A stretch of 64,000 bases of DNA, taken from Sindora glabra (Eukaryota > Streptophyta > Magnoliopsida > Fabales > Fabaceae). Position numbers and translations under genes: made by a program. This document shows, piece after piece, positions 24,171-36,419 of this stretch. Numbering within the stretch: position 1 is the stretch's first letter; each line of letters opens with the position of its first letter. The DNA lies in contig CM035234.1 of the NCBI GenBank assembly GCA_020226215.1, forward strand, positions 13,730,713 to 13,794,712, read 5' to 3'. The notes beneath the pieces are model-generated. The model saw nothing but the letters and a program-made list of their open reading frames with translations. It was not told the DNA's origin and did no database searches.

Positions 24171-27100
24171 ATATAACATTTTTGTAAATTATTTTAGATA
24201 TTTAGCAAACAACTTTTTTTAGTTAGATAATTGGTCCTTAATTAACTAAATCGAGAAAGTTGGATTAAACAATTGATTTGTTTTTAGTGTGGAAAAAGAC
24301 ATTATTTCCTATGAGTTATACAATTCTAGACATATTTGATCTTGATTAATAAGAAAAATACCAAATTATAATTACTTATTTCTAAAAAAATAAAATAAGT
24401 ATAATAAATAATATTGAAATACTTGAAAAATAATAAATATATATAAATATAATCATATCTCTTATGTCAAATGTTATGACATTCCATTACGTTTATATGA
24501 TATGAATAAAAATAAATTTTAATTATTATAAATGTGCTTATACAAATGGTATAAGAATTCCTAAGTTAGAAATTTAAAAGAATTTTTAAAGGAATATCAA
24601 TTCAATAAATATAATAAATTTTAACAATCTATTTTTCTTTAAAAAAATTATTTGATATATAATATATTAATATTAAAATCTAAAATATTATTTAAGCAAC
24701 ATCCATTAATTCAAAATTTAATCTTGATTCATTTGTTATCAAGATGTCATTGATAATTAATGAATGACAAGTACTTTTTCTTGATAAGTCATAAAATATA
24801 CTCACATCTTTTATATCATTTTACATATAGTTGGTACATGAGAAACAATTAATTTTAATAAATGTTTTTATATAAATAATGAATATAATCAATTAACAAA
24901 ATTAGTTATCAATTAACTACTAATGTAATTAATTAATTGTCAAATATGATTGTAACCTAACTTTTTTTCCTTAACTTAAACAACAATTATATTGGTAAAA
25001 TATCTTCAATATACTTTTTAATAGATATGTAAAATGACTAAGCAATCCTATGAAAGCTTGGTTAGCATAGACTAGTACATATTTAGAATGTGTAAGAAAC
25101 CTACCTTGCTTTGCATGCGGCTTGGACAAGCTTACATTAATTTTTAAATTTATTATTTTACTATTAGTATTATTTTAATAAATAATGAATTAATTATTAA
25201 TGGGTAGTTAAAAAATATAATTGGAAGATAGTTGTGTGAGTATAAGAATTGGTTTTTTGGTCCTACACAATGTGTTTAATGTAAAATGATTAAAAAATGT
25301 AAAATGAGTCACAAGCCTACAGGTGAACCCACGACAGTGTAGCCTTATTGACATGGATTTGAGCTTGCATTTAAAATGGGCAAGAAATAATAAGCCCACC
25401 TATCCTGTATTTGTAGGTAGCTCACAACGTTGGTAGATTTGTAGCTCTTTTTATATGTCTATTTTGAAATCTTAACTAATCATTTGCTTGGTTGTAAAGG
25501 AAAAAAAGAGAAAAGAAAGAAAATAAGAGGAAAGAAAATAATAAAAAAAAATCACTTTTCTTGCTTAGATGTAAAGAAAATAAAAGAAAATAATGAAAAT
25601 AATTTTTCTTTACGTATTTTGATAGAAAAGTAAAAGAAGTGAAAACTAAATTAAGTTGAATAACAAATTTACCCTTCATATTAATAAGTTAGTTTTCAAG
25701 TCAAATAAAATCAAAAGTAAAATCATAATAAGCCAATTTTCTATTCATTTTCTACCCATACGTGCCAAGAAAATTTTTAGTCAGCTTCGTTGCTCCATTG
25801 CTTTTTTTACTCTTTTTCTCTTATATCCTTTTTCAACCTCAACCAAATAAGGGAAACCTTGTTTTTTTAGTCCTTTTCTTTCCTTCCGTTTTCTTTCTAC
25901 CCATTCCATAGAAATATGTAAAAGGTAAAATTACATTGTACCATTGAGTGCATAGACCAATTGACATAAGATTATTCTAACTTAATTAGAGGTATTGAAT
26001 TTGAGTCTTTGGGAATGCAATTATATTAAAACTCAATTGGGAAAGTTTTGTCATGCAATATGGTTTTACCTAATTAAAATTTGGATTAATTCATGCCCAA
26101 TATGATGTTCAAATGCCAAATGATTATATACTTAAAAAAGGGTAAAATTATATTGTATTTCCCATTTGTTTGATATAATTCTTGTATAAACTCGATTCAT
26201 TATATACTTGAAAATGGAGATAAATACAATTATAAGCATAGATTTTAATACTTTAAGTATGCTAATATATCTCATAAGTACTGTGTTTATATCCTCATTT
26301 TAGATTCATGGTAAATTGGGATAAATTTTTCCTTGTTTACCGACTATATGTCTCTACTTAATTTTGTTTCGCTTGGGTGGTGTTGAATGTATTGTGAGAT
26401 ATGCATCAGTGATGAAGACATTCATAAATCCAGCGTTGAAAGTATTGTGAGGTGTTCATGAATCTAGTCTTGAAATTGTTGATAAGCATCATTTTTCATA
26501 AGTTTTTATGTACTTTAGTTGTAATATAAACCTTTATTTACATCTAATGAAAGGGGTATTTGTTAATTTCTTACCACTTATAAGTAATATTATTGTTAGA
26601 TCTCTTAATTACAACTCTCAGAATTATATATATAACATAAATAAAGCAATAGTCATTCACTTTAAAATAATTGAGACCAATTTAATTTAAATTTTTCTAC
26701 ACAATTTTTTATTTGTATATCTTATCTTCCATTTGACTCTTACATTTTCTAAAACAAATGGAATTCAATTATGAATCTCATCTCATTTATGAAAAGATGT
26801 GATATTCTTATAAGATGTGAGAATATATATATTTTTCTATATATGTAATCACCAAACAAAACTGTAAATAATAGGAATGAACATAATATTTATATTTCAA
26901 ATTTCCATAACATTCCTTTCTCCTAAACCTAACCACAATCAACCCAAAATCTTAAACTCAATCATCGAGTTAAATATTAATCATGGTTAGTTGATCCCCC
27001 AACTCACCAATATGTTTACCCACCCAAGGTCATCATCCTCTCTAAACAACCCTAGATAAAATCTCCTATTTTTTTTTTTCGTAAAAGAGAAAAAAAAATA

Positions 27101-27180
27101 GATCTATTCTAATTTTCCTCTTTACAACTCAAAAGAGAGCCATATAAACAAAAGTTAGGGGGTGAAATATTGTAAGCAAA
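24171..27180. other. AT-rich intergenic DNA upstream of the ARID gene
   Basis: No gene recognised. It contains a candidate foldback element at 25482-25855. The rest is A/T-rich without clear repeats that I can define. Confidence 0.6.
25482..25855. mobile_element. Candidate MITE with inverted termini
   Basis: The left end reads gcttggttgtaaaggaaaaa and the right end reads ctttttcaacctcaaccaaat, which are roughly reverse complements over about 30 bases, purine-rich on the left and pyrimidine-rich on the right. Length is about 370 bp with no coding potential. No clear target duplication was seen, so the family is open (hAT- or Mutator-like). Confidence 0.45.
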
Positions 27181-27672
27181 CGCAATTTGAGGCCTATTAT
27201 GGTCAAGAAGGTAGCAAGAGGGTTATTGTTGAGAGCAGAAAACCCCACCCAAGGCTTTCCCCAAACTGGTACGTTTTTCTTTTCTTTTCTTTTACTTCCA
27301 ATGAAATTTATGATTTTTGAAAATAGAGGGTCTGTATCTGTTCAAAACTTGAAATTTAGCCCCTCCCTCCTCCCTCAAAAATCTGCGCGGGACCATGAGA
27401 ATTCTCCATCTTCGAGCTTCCTCTGAAGCTTTAGATCCCATAGCTCTCCCGCCAAGCTATCATTTGTAGAGCAAAAACTCCGATTCTCAATCGGTTACAT
27501 TTCTCGTTTATGCAAGTCTTCCTTTTTTTTTCCCTGCCGATTTGTGATTTGTTTCGTGGCTTTTTTTGTTTCTGTGAAAGTTTTCTGGGTCTAGATGTTG
27601 AAAAAAGTATGGGTGAATTTGAAGATATTTATTTTGTTTTACTAGGGTTTGAATTCGAATTCGAAATCCATC
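27181..27672 (+). promoter_or_regulatory. Probable 5' UTR of the ARID gene
   Basis: Composition rises in C/G and pyrimidine tracts typical of plant leaders. A possible 3' splice site ttgttttactag ends at 27645, so a 5' UTR intron may exist; its donor is not certain. Short upstream ATG frames are present (27315, 27510, 27609), which may lower translation. No TATA position can be fixed. Confidence 0.45.
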
Positions 27673-30600
27673 ATGGCAGGGTGGTCGATGCTACAAGATG
27701 GGCGTGTTATAGATATCTCGAAAACCTCTCCAAAGCATAAACCTGAAGGAATTTTGGTTGATCTCCAACCGGTTCCTGAAGTTTGTGCTGTTGAAGTTGA
27801 AGTTGAAGTAGCAGTTGAAGTCGAAGCTAACCCAGATAGAGCTTCTAATGGTGGCATCATTAAGGGTCTGTCGGGTAAGGTTCGATTCTGTTTTGATGAA
27901 TTTCTTCCCGGGTTTTTGAAGGAGGTTTTTACCCATAAATATCTTCGGCCTATTCCACCAATGCTTGGTAATGGGAAAGAAGTTGATTTATTCAAGTTGT
28001 TCCTGGTTGTAAGGGAGAAAGGAGGGTATGAAGCTGTATCGAGAGAAAGTTTGTGGGGTATGGTGGCTGAAGAATCTGGTTGTGGTAGAGGTCTTGGTTC
28101 AGCAGTGAAACTGCTTTATAGTAAGTACTTGATCACTTTAGAAAAATGGATGAATAGAATACAAGATAGTAAGGTCTCTGGCTCTGTTTTGGATGATAGC
28201 AGAGCTTATCTCAATAAGCGTCTGATGGAATTGCAAGCAGATATTGATGGGCTCTTGTCAGATAAAGAGGAGAAAGATGAAGTGTGCCGACCTTTGGGTT
28301 TCAGCTGTGACGCTAATGGAGTGAAGGGCATAACTGCGGAACCTTATGGGGCCAAAAAAGTTCAGGATAGTGGACTTTTTGATGCAGATATGCCAGACTG
28401 TAGGTCGAATGAATCATGTCTAGGGAACTGGGATGATGATGCAATGGAGATGGACATGTTTAATGTGGGTAATATCCCTTTTGATGGCCCAGAGGCTGCA
28501 TGTCCAGAAATAATGAAGACAGCAGTGGATTTATCTGACAGTGGAAATTTGTGCAATTGCAATGGGCTAAATAGCACAGCCAGATTGTCTAATGGAAGCA
28601 AGACATGTTACAATGATGATGAAGATGTAGTGGTTTTGGATGCATCGAGCATTAATAAAGAGAGTTTTGGCCGAAAGAGGAAGAGACAATCTCTGTTGGA
28701 AATGCTGAGTTGGGTAACTGGCATTGCAAGGAACCCTTGTGATCCTTGTGTTGGCCCAATGCCCAATAAGTTGAAGTGGAAGTCTAACTGCACTGAGGAG
28801 AGTTGGAAGCAGGTTTTGTTGTTTCGCGAAGCTGCTTTCCTTAAAAGAAATGTTGAGTGCAGCAGCGAACAAATTAATTGGCAGGTAATCTGAAATAAAA
28901 CTATATGCTGTTAAGGTCACTTAAATTTAAAGCACATGCTATTCTGCATACTTGGTATTTATAAGCTCAGTTGAGTAATCCTGCTAGTAAATGATTTCCA
29001 TACATGTGTATGTCATTCTATCCTTTTATGTATCTTCCGTGCAATTTAACTAATTTGTACATACATGCAATTATCTACTATTTCCTTTTCTTAAGTATAA
29101 CAGCCGATGAAACTGTAATTGTGTCTGTTACTATGGACTGTATGTGCTCTTTGGTTTCCAATAAAAAATTGGTTTGCAAATGGAAGTGGATTAAATTCAT
29201 ACCAACCACCAAATTAAGTACAAAATTTAATACTGGGCTGCATGTCATTTTGATGAGTTGAGATATGGGTAAAATCTCTCTTAAGCTCTGCATATACCTA
29301 CCTATTGCTAAGCAATGTGAGGAATTGCCTAATTATTCATGTATTATTATGAAATTTGACTTTTTATAGTCTTTAGTATGTCTGGTTGTTGTTGTTGTTG
29401 TTCAGATATGAAGTGTTTCAACATCAAGCATTAGTTTCAATTGTGTTGCATATAGAATGATGGATAGTGCATATCTACTTTTTTTTTTTTTTTAATTTGT
29501 GTCCTTTGTTATTGAAACCCTTTTGTGGATTGTTAATTATTAATATATTTTCTTGCTTTCTGTTTTCTGGTTTATTAACCATCTGTATTCTATGTATTGA
29601 TGTATTAAGGAATTCATATTCTTGATCTCTTTAGATTTGATCATTTTAGGCTTTCAATATTCCTCATTTATTTTTTGATTTTTAATGTGCTTGAATTTTG
29701 TTTGGATGTCCTTATATTTTAATCATCTCATTCTTTTTCTTTCACTTACTTATTTTATGCAAAATCTAGTGTAGGGAGTGAATTTTGAACTTTTGTGGAG
29801 ATGGACTTTGGAAAATGGATTTTGGTTTAGTAGCGACAAGAGGGAGCATGTGTAGTAAAGATTAGTAGGAGACGAATTAACAATGATTTGGAAGTGAAAA
29901 TAGATGATGAGAATATGCCAAATTTTTTTAATGGTTTAGATCTCTTTGATCTAACTCTCAAAGAGATATGAGGTTGATGGGGATGTCAAACATTGGATGT
30001 AGGCTAGCTGGATGGAATGGAGAAATGCGGAATACATTATTTGTGATAACAAATTGGCTATACAGCCAATGATACTCCGTGGTAGTAAGTATTGGATTGT
30101 GAAGTGCCAATGCAAGGAAGAAAGTGCGGCATAAATGATGTTGAGCGAATGAGTGGACATACAAGAAAAGACTAGGAATGCATGGTTCTAGAGAATGTAT
30201 GGAGCAATATTGAGAAGAAGACAAAAAAATGCTTTAGGTGGTTTGGACATGTGACAAGACTAAAAATTGAAATTTTAGATTCATTACAGGATAGTCTGAA
30301 TAGAGTAGGGCAAAACCTAGGAATACATCAGGAGAAATATAAAAAGGTCCTTCTTTTAAATGCTTTTACTGATGATATATGGTCTTCGATAGAGCACAAT
30401 GTCATATAGCTGACTCCAACTAATGAGATATTGCCTGGCAGTTGTTCTTGTAGAATGCTCATGATGATTCATAATACCATTTGGATGTACTCTATTCCCT
30501 CTTAGGCATGACAATTGGGGCATACCAATGCATTGAGAAATCTAATTTTTTTTTTTGTGAAGAATCCTAGTCAATAGTTAACCTTGGAAAGTAAGATTTG

Positions 30601-33346
30601 GCATTTTCTGTATGTGAGTTGCCAATTGAGGGGCATTATCTATGGTTCCAATTTTTTCCCGCCAAGCAGAACACAGGACATTTGAGACACATTAAAAGAA
30701 GGTCATTTGGTTGGCAAAAAGTTGCATGAAAATTACAACTTCTCAAGAAGTAGGAAATAGGTGAGTTGGTGGAAATTTTGGTTTTGTTTGTTTACTATTT
30801 TATAAAAATTGTTTTTTGTTTTTTTATTTTTAAAAATAGAAGAACCAATTTTGAGAATCTGTTTTTAAAAATTGTAATTCTAAATATGTAACTTAGAAAT
30901 AGAAGAATAGAAATAATTTTTAGATGTTTTTTTAACTTTTTAGTTTTGTAATTAAATAAAATATTTTCTTATTTGCAATATCTACCACTTTTTATTCTTT
31001 ATTTTCTTTTAATTCTAAAATAGTTTTCGAAAATAAAAAAAATAGTTTATAAAAATGGTTTTTGAGAATAATTTTTAAAAATACAAAAACAAAAACAAAA
31101 ACAAAAATATATTCAAACACATCCACAAAGCATGGGAGTTGTTACCCAAACTCTACTTAGTAAGAAGAACTTCCCATATCATTTATAGATAAAAATACAA
31201 AATTATTTTTACTCAGTGCAGCTAATGGCCACCTTATCCATTTATCCTCAAAATGATATTGAATATATATCAACCATCTTATTATTATTATTTTTTTAAT
31301 AGAAGTCCATTTTAATTTTTATAGTATCAAGAAAGTACAAGTTCATAAAAATTTGGATGGAAAGAGAAACTAGAAACATGGTTTGAAAAAGAAAGAGTTA
31401 GAGACAATCAAAATTCATTGATAATACTTACAAGAAATTCAAAGTTGAATCAAATAAAATATAAGAAGTTAATTCTTGGAAAAAGCCAATTCCTCACTGT
31501 CAATCAATCAATTTTGAGTATTTACTGGGAGGTTTATAGGAGTATTTACTTGCTGGGAGGTTTGACTTCCCACAAGAACTTACATTCCATGTGAATGAAA
31601 CTACTCCTTGGGAGTTGGTCATAGTATTTAACCTCCATAGTATTAAACTTTCTGCCAATTACATTAAAGCTGGCAAACATTCTTAGAATGTTGATTCACG
31701 GCCTGTCATCATGTAGATAAGAACTTAGTTATTTAAAGCATGGTTTAAAAAACTGGACTGGTGGGCCAGTTCAATTGCGAACTGGTCATGTGTTTAGTCT
31801 GGTCGACCCTTAACCATTTTGGTACGCACAGTTCAGTTGTGAACTGAACCTGTTACTGTATTATTATTTTAAAAAAATAAATAAATTGCTTGAATCAAAA
31901 AACATTGTTTTGTTTAATATTAGACTAAAGCTCAAAAGTCTCAAATAACCAATCTCATTGCCTATAGACGTGTGACAGAGAAAATAAAAATCCAATTCAA
32001 TCATAGTTTTATGTGATAATTTGGTAATGTCTGTGTTGCAAATTTATGGAAGTATGAAAGTATGTGCTAATGTTTGAGTTATTTTCTCATTTTTATGCAG
32101 TTTTAACTGTCTGATATTATAATTATTATATATCATATTTTTAATGTATATTTAAAATCCAGGTTCATTTGATTCCAGTTTGATCATTAAAACTTGACCT
32201 CTTTCAGTCTAATGACCAATCTGGTATTTTAAGACATTTATTTTGAACATTCAATATTTGTTACCATGAAATCCCTCGATATTAGTTCATTTAATGAGTA
32301 TTAAATATTTAGTTACTATCTACATTCTATGGATAATTTGTGGATAGAAATAATCACATTAATTTTTTGCAAAATTAAAGGAATGGCGGGTCAGAGTGCT
32401 CCTTAAGTGGGTTTGTAGTCTATGCTTACGGATTTTTATCCAAATGCTATCATTTATCTATTTCCTTAAGTCACAAGAGTGCTGCTTGCAAATTCATATT
32501 AAATCATAGTTGTCTTTCACTTTGTAGAGTCAGAAGATGCATCCTTCCATGTATGATGATCATCTTGGGGCAAATTACAATCTTAGAGAGAGATTGAAGA
32601 TGGAGAAGAAGCTTATAGGTGGAAAATCTCCTGATGGTGATTTGCAAAGAACCCCATATTCTTGCACTGAAGATCGTTATGGGAAACAATTGGCTGAATC
32701 CCATAGTGCAAATCCAGGTGTTGATAAATGTGGCACGATGCCCGTTGCAATTGGGAAGGATCATCAAGCTGAAGTACCGGAATGGACCGGTGTAACATCT
32801 GAAAGTGATCTTAAGTGGTTAGGGACACAAATATGGCCATCTGAAAAAGTAAATCACTGGCTTCTGATTGAGAGGGACCCCATTGGAAAGGGAAGGCAAG
32901 ATTCATGTGGCTGCCAAGTACCAGGTTCTGTTGAGTGTGTTAGATTTCACATTGCTGAGAAAAGGGCTAAACTTAGGATGGAATTGGGCGAGGCTTTTAA
33001 TGATTGGAATTTCGATATAATGGGGGAAAATGTTAGGCGTCTATGGACGACAGAAGAAGAAGTGAAGTTCAAGGATGTGGTGCAAGCGAACCGTTCAGCT
33101 GGGAAGGGTTTCTGGGGTCATATTTTTAGTTCTTTCCCTGGCAAGAACAGGGAACAGCTAGTTAGCTACTACTTTAATGTCTTTCTCTTGCAGCGCAGAG
33201 GTCATCAGAATAGGCATACTCCCAACGACATTGACAGTGATGATGAGTCAGAAGGTGGGCCACTGGGAAATGTGTTTGGACATCAAGCACAGAAGTCACC
33301 CTGTTCCAAATTATCACACAAAAAATCGAAATCAACGTGCGGGTAG
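27673..33346 (+). CDS. ARID/ELM2/SANT-like domain nuclear protein (plant ARID2-like), two exons
   Basis: Exons 27673-28884 and 32528-33346; intron gt(28885)...ag(32527), phase 0; 676 aa. I chose the ATG at 27673 (MAGWSMLQDGRVIDIS). A frame is open a few codons upstream, but only from a TTG. The ARID DNA-binding domain is at about residues 69-160, with FLKEVFTHKYLRPIPPMLG, EVDLFKLFLVVREKGGYE and SAVKLLYSKYLITLE. An acidic middle follows, then a basic block (GRKRKRQS, about residue 335). Exon 2 opens with SQKMHPSMYDDHLG and holds a VPEWTG block (about 487), the ELM2-like start, and a SANT/Myb-like part near 575-628 (RRLWTTEEEVKF, GFWGHIFSSFPGKNREQLV, SYYFNVFLLQRR). Plant proteins with this order are annotated as ARID/BRIGHT-ELM2 proteins and are expected to act in the nucleus on chromatin. 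A low-complexity Val-Glu run lies at 39-51. Both exons are open, so the gene appears functional. Exact biochemical role is inferred. Confidence 0.93.
29800..30400 (+). mobile_element. Decayed LINE relic (RT C-terminal part) in the ARID intron
   Basis: On the plus strand, codons near 30007-30060 read SWMEWRNA then IICDNKLA, and near 30067-30105 MILRGSKYWIVKCQ. In other frames there follow SGHTRKD (about 30150) and CFRWFGHVTR (30230-30260). These five blocks occur in this order in the C-terminal region of one plant LINE type (GWMKWR, VxCDxK, PAMLYGSECWAVK, CGHTRxDRIRN, RLRWFGHVxRR). Stops and frameshifts are frequent. It lies in the sense direction of the host gene. Confidence 0.82.
30779..31115. 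mobile_element. Candidate foldback element
   Basis: The left part (ggttttgtttgtttactatt, then tttttgtttttttatttttaaaaa) and the right part (tttttaaaaatacaaaaaca repeated as caaaaa units) are roughly reverse complements. About 335 bp, non-coding. Low sequence complexity makes the call uncertain. Confidence 0.4.
31741..32236. mobile_element. Candidate MITE with ~20-bp inverted ends
   Basis: The left end ggtttaaaaaactggactgg and right end ccaatctggtattttaagac are imperfect reverse complements. Inside, phrases such as ccagttcaattgcgaactgg and cagttcagttgtgaactg are themselves near-palindromic. Length is about 495 bp without coding potential. No convincing target duplication. Confidence 0.5.
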
Positions 33347-33500
33347 CTGGCAGTCAAGAGCAATGAGAATCCAAAAATTTTGTCTTCACTGCAGGATCTA
33401 TCAATACCCATCCCATCGATATTTATATCAAAAATAAAAATGAAAAAAGACCAAGAAATCTTTCAGTCGTTTAGAATTTGAATTTATGGTTGCTAAAATG
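33347..33500 (+). other. Probable 3' UTR of the ARID gene
   Basis: Follows the TAG at 33344-33346. It includes A-rich stretches with aataaa-like sequence (atcaaaaataaaaatgaaa, about 33427-33445) that may serve as a polyadenylation signal. The true end cannot be fixed. Confidence 0.4.
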
Positions 33501-35600
33501 ATTGGTTCTTTATAAGATTTTTATGGGGTACAATCTCTAAGGTGGGGTGAAATTAGCCAACTATGAAGGCCTGGCCAGCATAAGTCGGAATGGATCTATT
33601 CCATGCTTCCGATTTGGGAAGATACCTGTTGTATGTTCACAATGATATATAGCAGCTTTAGGTAATCGCATTGATATTTCTTTTTTACCTGCTTTTTTGT
33701 TATTGGAGGGGGCTATTTGAAAGAGAAACATCAGGTATATAGAGCAAAATTTCATGTAGAAGGTCAAGGACAAAAAGTGCATCAATTTGTAATTCAAATT
33801 TTAGCCTTTCATCTGCTTTGGTATATGCTTCTTTTATTTTAACCCCAAGTGAATGGTTGTTTTTGGCTCAGGCACCGTCTATCCTTTTTTATGCAAATCA
33901 CTTGTTTATTCTGTCCATGCACTGTTGAATATATGATATGTGCAACTAACGGTTGTGTTTTTTCTTGTTAGAATATTTGAAAAGCATATTTGATCAATTG
34001 TTGTTCTCCTATGTTCTTGCAAGGCTTGGAATGGTGGTTGGTTTTCCTTATCTGCAATATGGGTGAGGATCCTTTAATTTATTGAAGTTATGTATGGATG
34101 GCAAAGAAGGGAGGGTAAGGAGGGGAGGGAGAGTATTATGGTATAATCTTTCTGTTCAAGTTTTGAAGTAGGGAAGCAAAGCGGGGATTATGGTGACGTT
34201 GGGTTTGTAAAATTGTCATTCTCGTATATGTGAACATTCTCGAAAAATATGATTTTTAGAAATGTAATTTTAGGAAATATGATATTATTTAGTTTGGTTT
34301 GATTAAAAGATTTTTTTTTTAAATGTTACGATTTTAAATTTTAATTAACTTGTGTATTTTAAAGAATATTGTTAAGTTATTAAAAGTGTTTTCATAAAAA
34401 ATTGAGTAAGTAGTTGACATTAGAAAGTTTATTGGTTGATATTGATAAATAATAGTTGAAAGTGGATGCGGTGGGTAATGATCATTAATGGTGATAAGTG
34501 ATAGCCTAAGTGGTGTATAATGATAAAAGAATTGTTAATAATAATAAATGTTACTTTCTTCGTTTTTATTTATTTATCGTCATTAAATAATTTCACACAT
34601 ATTAAGGAAGTAATTTAATTTATTTATTATTAGTGGATTTTACAAGATTATTTTTTATGTACAAAATTTAAGATAGTTAAAAATAGAGAGAGAAATTTAA
34701 AAGAATAAATGTAAGTGGGTTAATAGTGTAGAATAATAAAATATTTATTAATAAAAAAAAATATTTAATGTTTTATTAGAATTCTAAAGTGATAGATGAA
34801 AAAGAAAAATGCAACAAATAAAAAGGAACGGAGAGAATGATAGATAGTAATTAATAATGATAAATAATTATAAGTAATAATTAATGATTATAGATAGTAA
34901 TAATTGATAGTTGACAATAGTAAGTAATGTAGATGATAATGGTGGTGGTGAGTGATTAATAATGATGGACAATAATATATGGTAATCAATGGTGATAAAT
35001 AGTTGTAAGATAAAGTTGAAGTGGTAATAATAGTAGAGTTCTAATAAAAAGGTAGATATGATAATCTTTTTATATTACAAATAATTTATTATCACGACGA
35101 ATAATAGTTAATAGCGATAAGTGATGATGTATAATGAAAATACTGATAATTAATTATAGGTTGAAGTAATATAGGTTATAGGGTTCTAATGGATAGGTGA
35201 GTATAATAATTTTTTTATATTACAAATACTATTATGTTATGAGAATATAGAATATTCATATCCTTTGTAAGAGTATAAAAAAATATTGGACTCTATTTTT
35301 AAAATAAAAATTTTTGAGTAAAACTTTCCTCCTTAAAACATGCATGTGAATGTAAAAAAAAAAAACTGTAAACCAAACATTATTTATAATTAATCTTTTG
35401 AAACCTTCAGATATTTTTTGACACTTACAAATTTGTGTTTCTTGATATAAAAATTTTTCAACATTAAAATAAGGGGAAGTAATATTACGTCTTCCATGGT
35501 GAAATGAAACGAGAATGTGAAAGAAAATAAGTAAAAAGTTTATTTGATAAGCATTATAAAATCATAATATTTATTCCATAAGGAATAGTCAATTTCATCG
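33500..35600. other. Non-coding DNA with GAT-rich degenerate repeat
   Basis: From about 34440 to 35170 the sequence is a decayed mixture of gataat, ggtgat and gtgataa units, i.e. an old trinucleotide-type repeat. A Stowaway-like element (34554-34837) interrupts it. No gene seen. Confidence 0.55.
34554..34837. mobile_element. Stowaway-like MITE (Tc1/Mariner type)
   Basis: The left end ctttcttcgtttttatttat and right end caaataaaaaggaacggaga are inverted copies of the classic ctccctccgttcc-type Stowaway terminus. A TA lies directly to the left (34552-34553); the right-hand TA is altered (tg). Length 284 bp, A/T-rich inside, non-coding. Confidence 0.65.
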
Positions 35601-35626
35601 TCGAAAAATGGAATCTTCGCATTATA

Positions 35627-36390
35627 GCGAAAGTGACAGCCATAAGCTGGCCTGTTCTCTTTGGTACTAGTTGCTAGCTTGCATGGCTAAATAGGAAGAG
35701 ACTGGTGTTCGAAGGTAGGACAGAAGCCATCCACAATGTTTTACTTGGAGCTTTGGCAAAAACCTGAGAGCTCTGCTCACTTGCGAATGCGCTAATTACT
35801 CCAGCGAGACATGTTCTTCAGACAGAATGTCTAGTAGGGTGAAATTATTCGAAAGGTGGTCGGTTGAAGTGCAATACTCATGGGTCTGTTAATAATTTAA
35901 CCTCTGCAAGTTGTGGTGGTGTTTTTCGATGATTGTAGTAACTGGTTTGGTTTCTTGGCTTCAGCAAAATTTTGGGTTCTGCTACTGTTTCGATGGCTGA
36001 GATTTGGGGTGTTAAGACAAGCATGCTTATTGCTTGGAATCGTAGTTGGAAGAAAGTCCATTTCGAGCTAGATTCCCTAGTGGCTTACAAACTACTAACT
36101 GAGGGGTGTCCTCAGCCATGCACGGCTACGGTGTCCTCAATCCATCACTTCATGAAGAAGCAATGGTCCATTAAGGATTTGCATTGCTTTAGAGAAGTGA
36201 AAAGAGTGGCTGATTGTTTAGTTAATATATTCCATTCATTAGGTTTCATAGATCCCCCTGGGGTTGAATGTCCTCTTCATTCCTCTGCTCTAGGTTTGTC
36301 CTTAGTCGTATGAGTGAAGTTTCTTTTCCTAGGCATGTAGCTGCTTTTAAGCTGGGTTTTTGCCCCTGTATTTATCCCCCAAAAAAAAAA
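35627..36390 (+). mobile_element. Strongly 5'-truncated LINE (RNase H tail)
   Basis: Only the last about 765 bp of an L1-type element remain. An RNase H block starts around 35870 as a LNTDGS-like region now broken by a frameshift (visible as THGSVNNLTSASCGG). It continues in the open stretch 35972-36313, which reads GSATVSMAEIWGVKTSMLIAW, then HFELDSLVAYKLL (second catalytic Asp) and VKRVADCLVN (the final Asp region). It ends in ccccc then ten A at 36381-36390. The flanks aatggaatcttcgcattata (35607) and aatgagatacttcgtcatat (36397) may be a degraded target duplication. Confidence 0.83.
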
Positions 36391-36419
36391 TGATAGAATG
36401 AGATACTTCGTCATATAAT

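Larger units (their letters stand above)
28885..32527 (+). other. 3.6-kb intron of the ARID gene
   Basis: Starts gtaatc after codon CAG and ends tttgtag before AGT CAG AAG ATG. The reading frame continues without a phase change. It contains a LINE relic (29800-30260), an inverted-repeat element (30779-31110) and a candidate MITE (31741-32236), which together account for more than a third of its length. Confidence 0.88.

Noticed and set aside
27187..27426. 79-codon frame upstream of the ARID gene
   Set aside because: Lies in the probable 5' UTR; no conserved protein features.
27649..27672. Upstream extension of the ARID protein from TTG
   Set aside because: Plant genes rarely start at TTG and a good ATG follows at 27673 (atcATGGCA context).
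28362..28920. Minus-strand open frames opposite ARID exon 1
   Set aside because: Shadows of the coding strand; no recognisable product.
30182..30409. 75-codon frame in the ARID intron as a gene
   Set aside because: Its readable part (RWFGHVTR) belongs to a LINE relic.
35972..36313. 113-codon frame as an independent RNase H gene
   Set aside because: Starts inside a LINE RNase H domain and is followed by a poly-A tail; a truncated LINE explains it.
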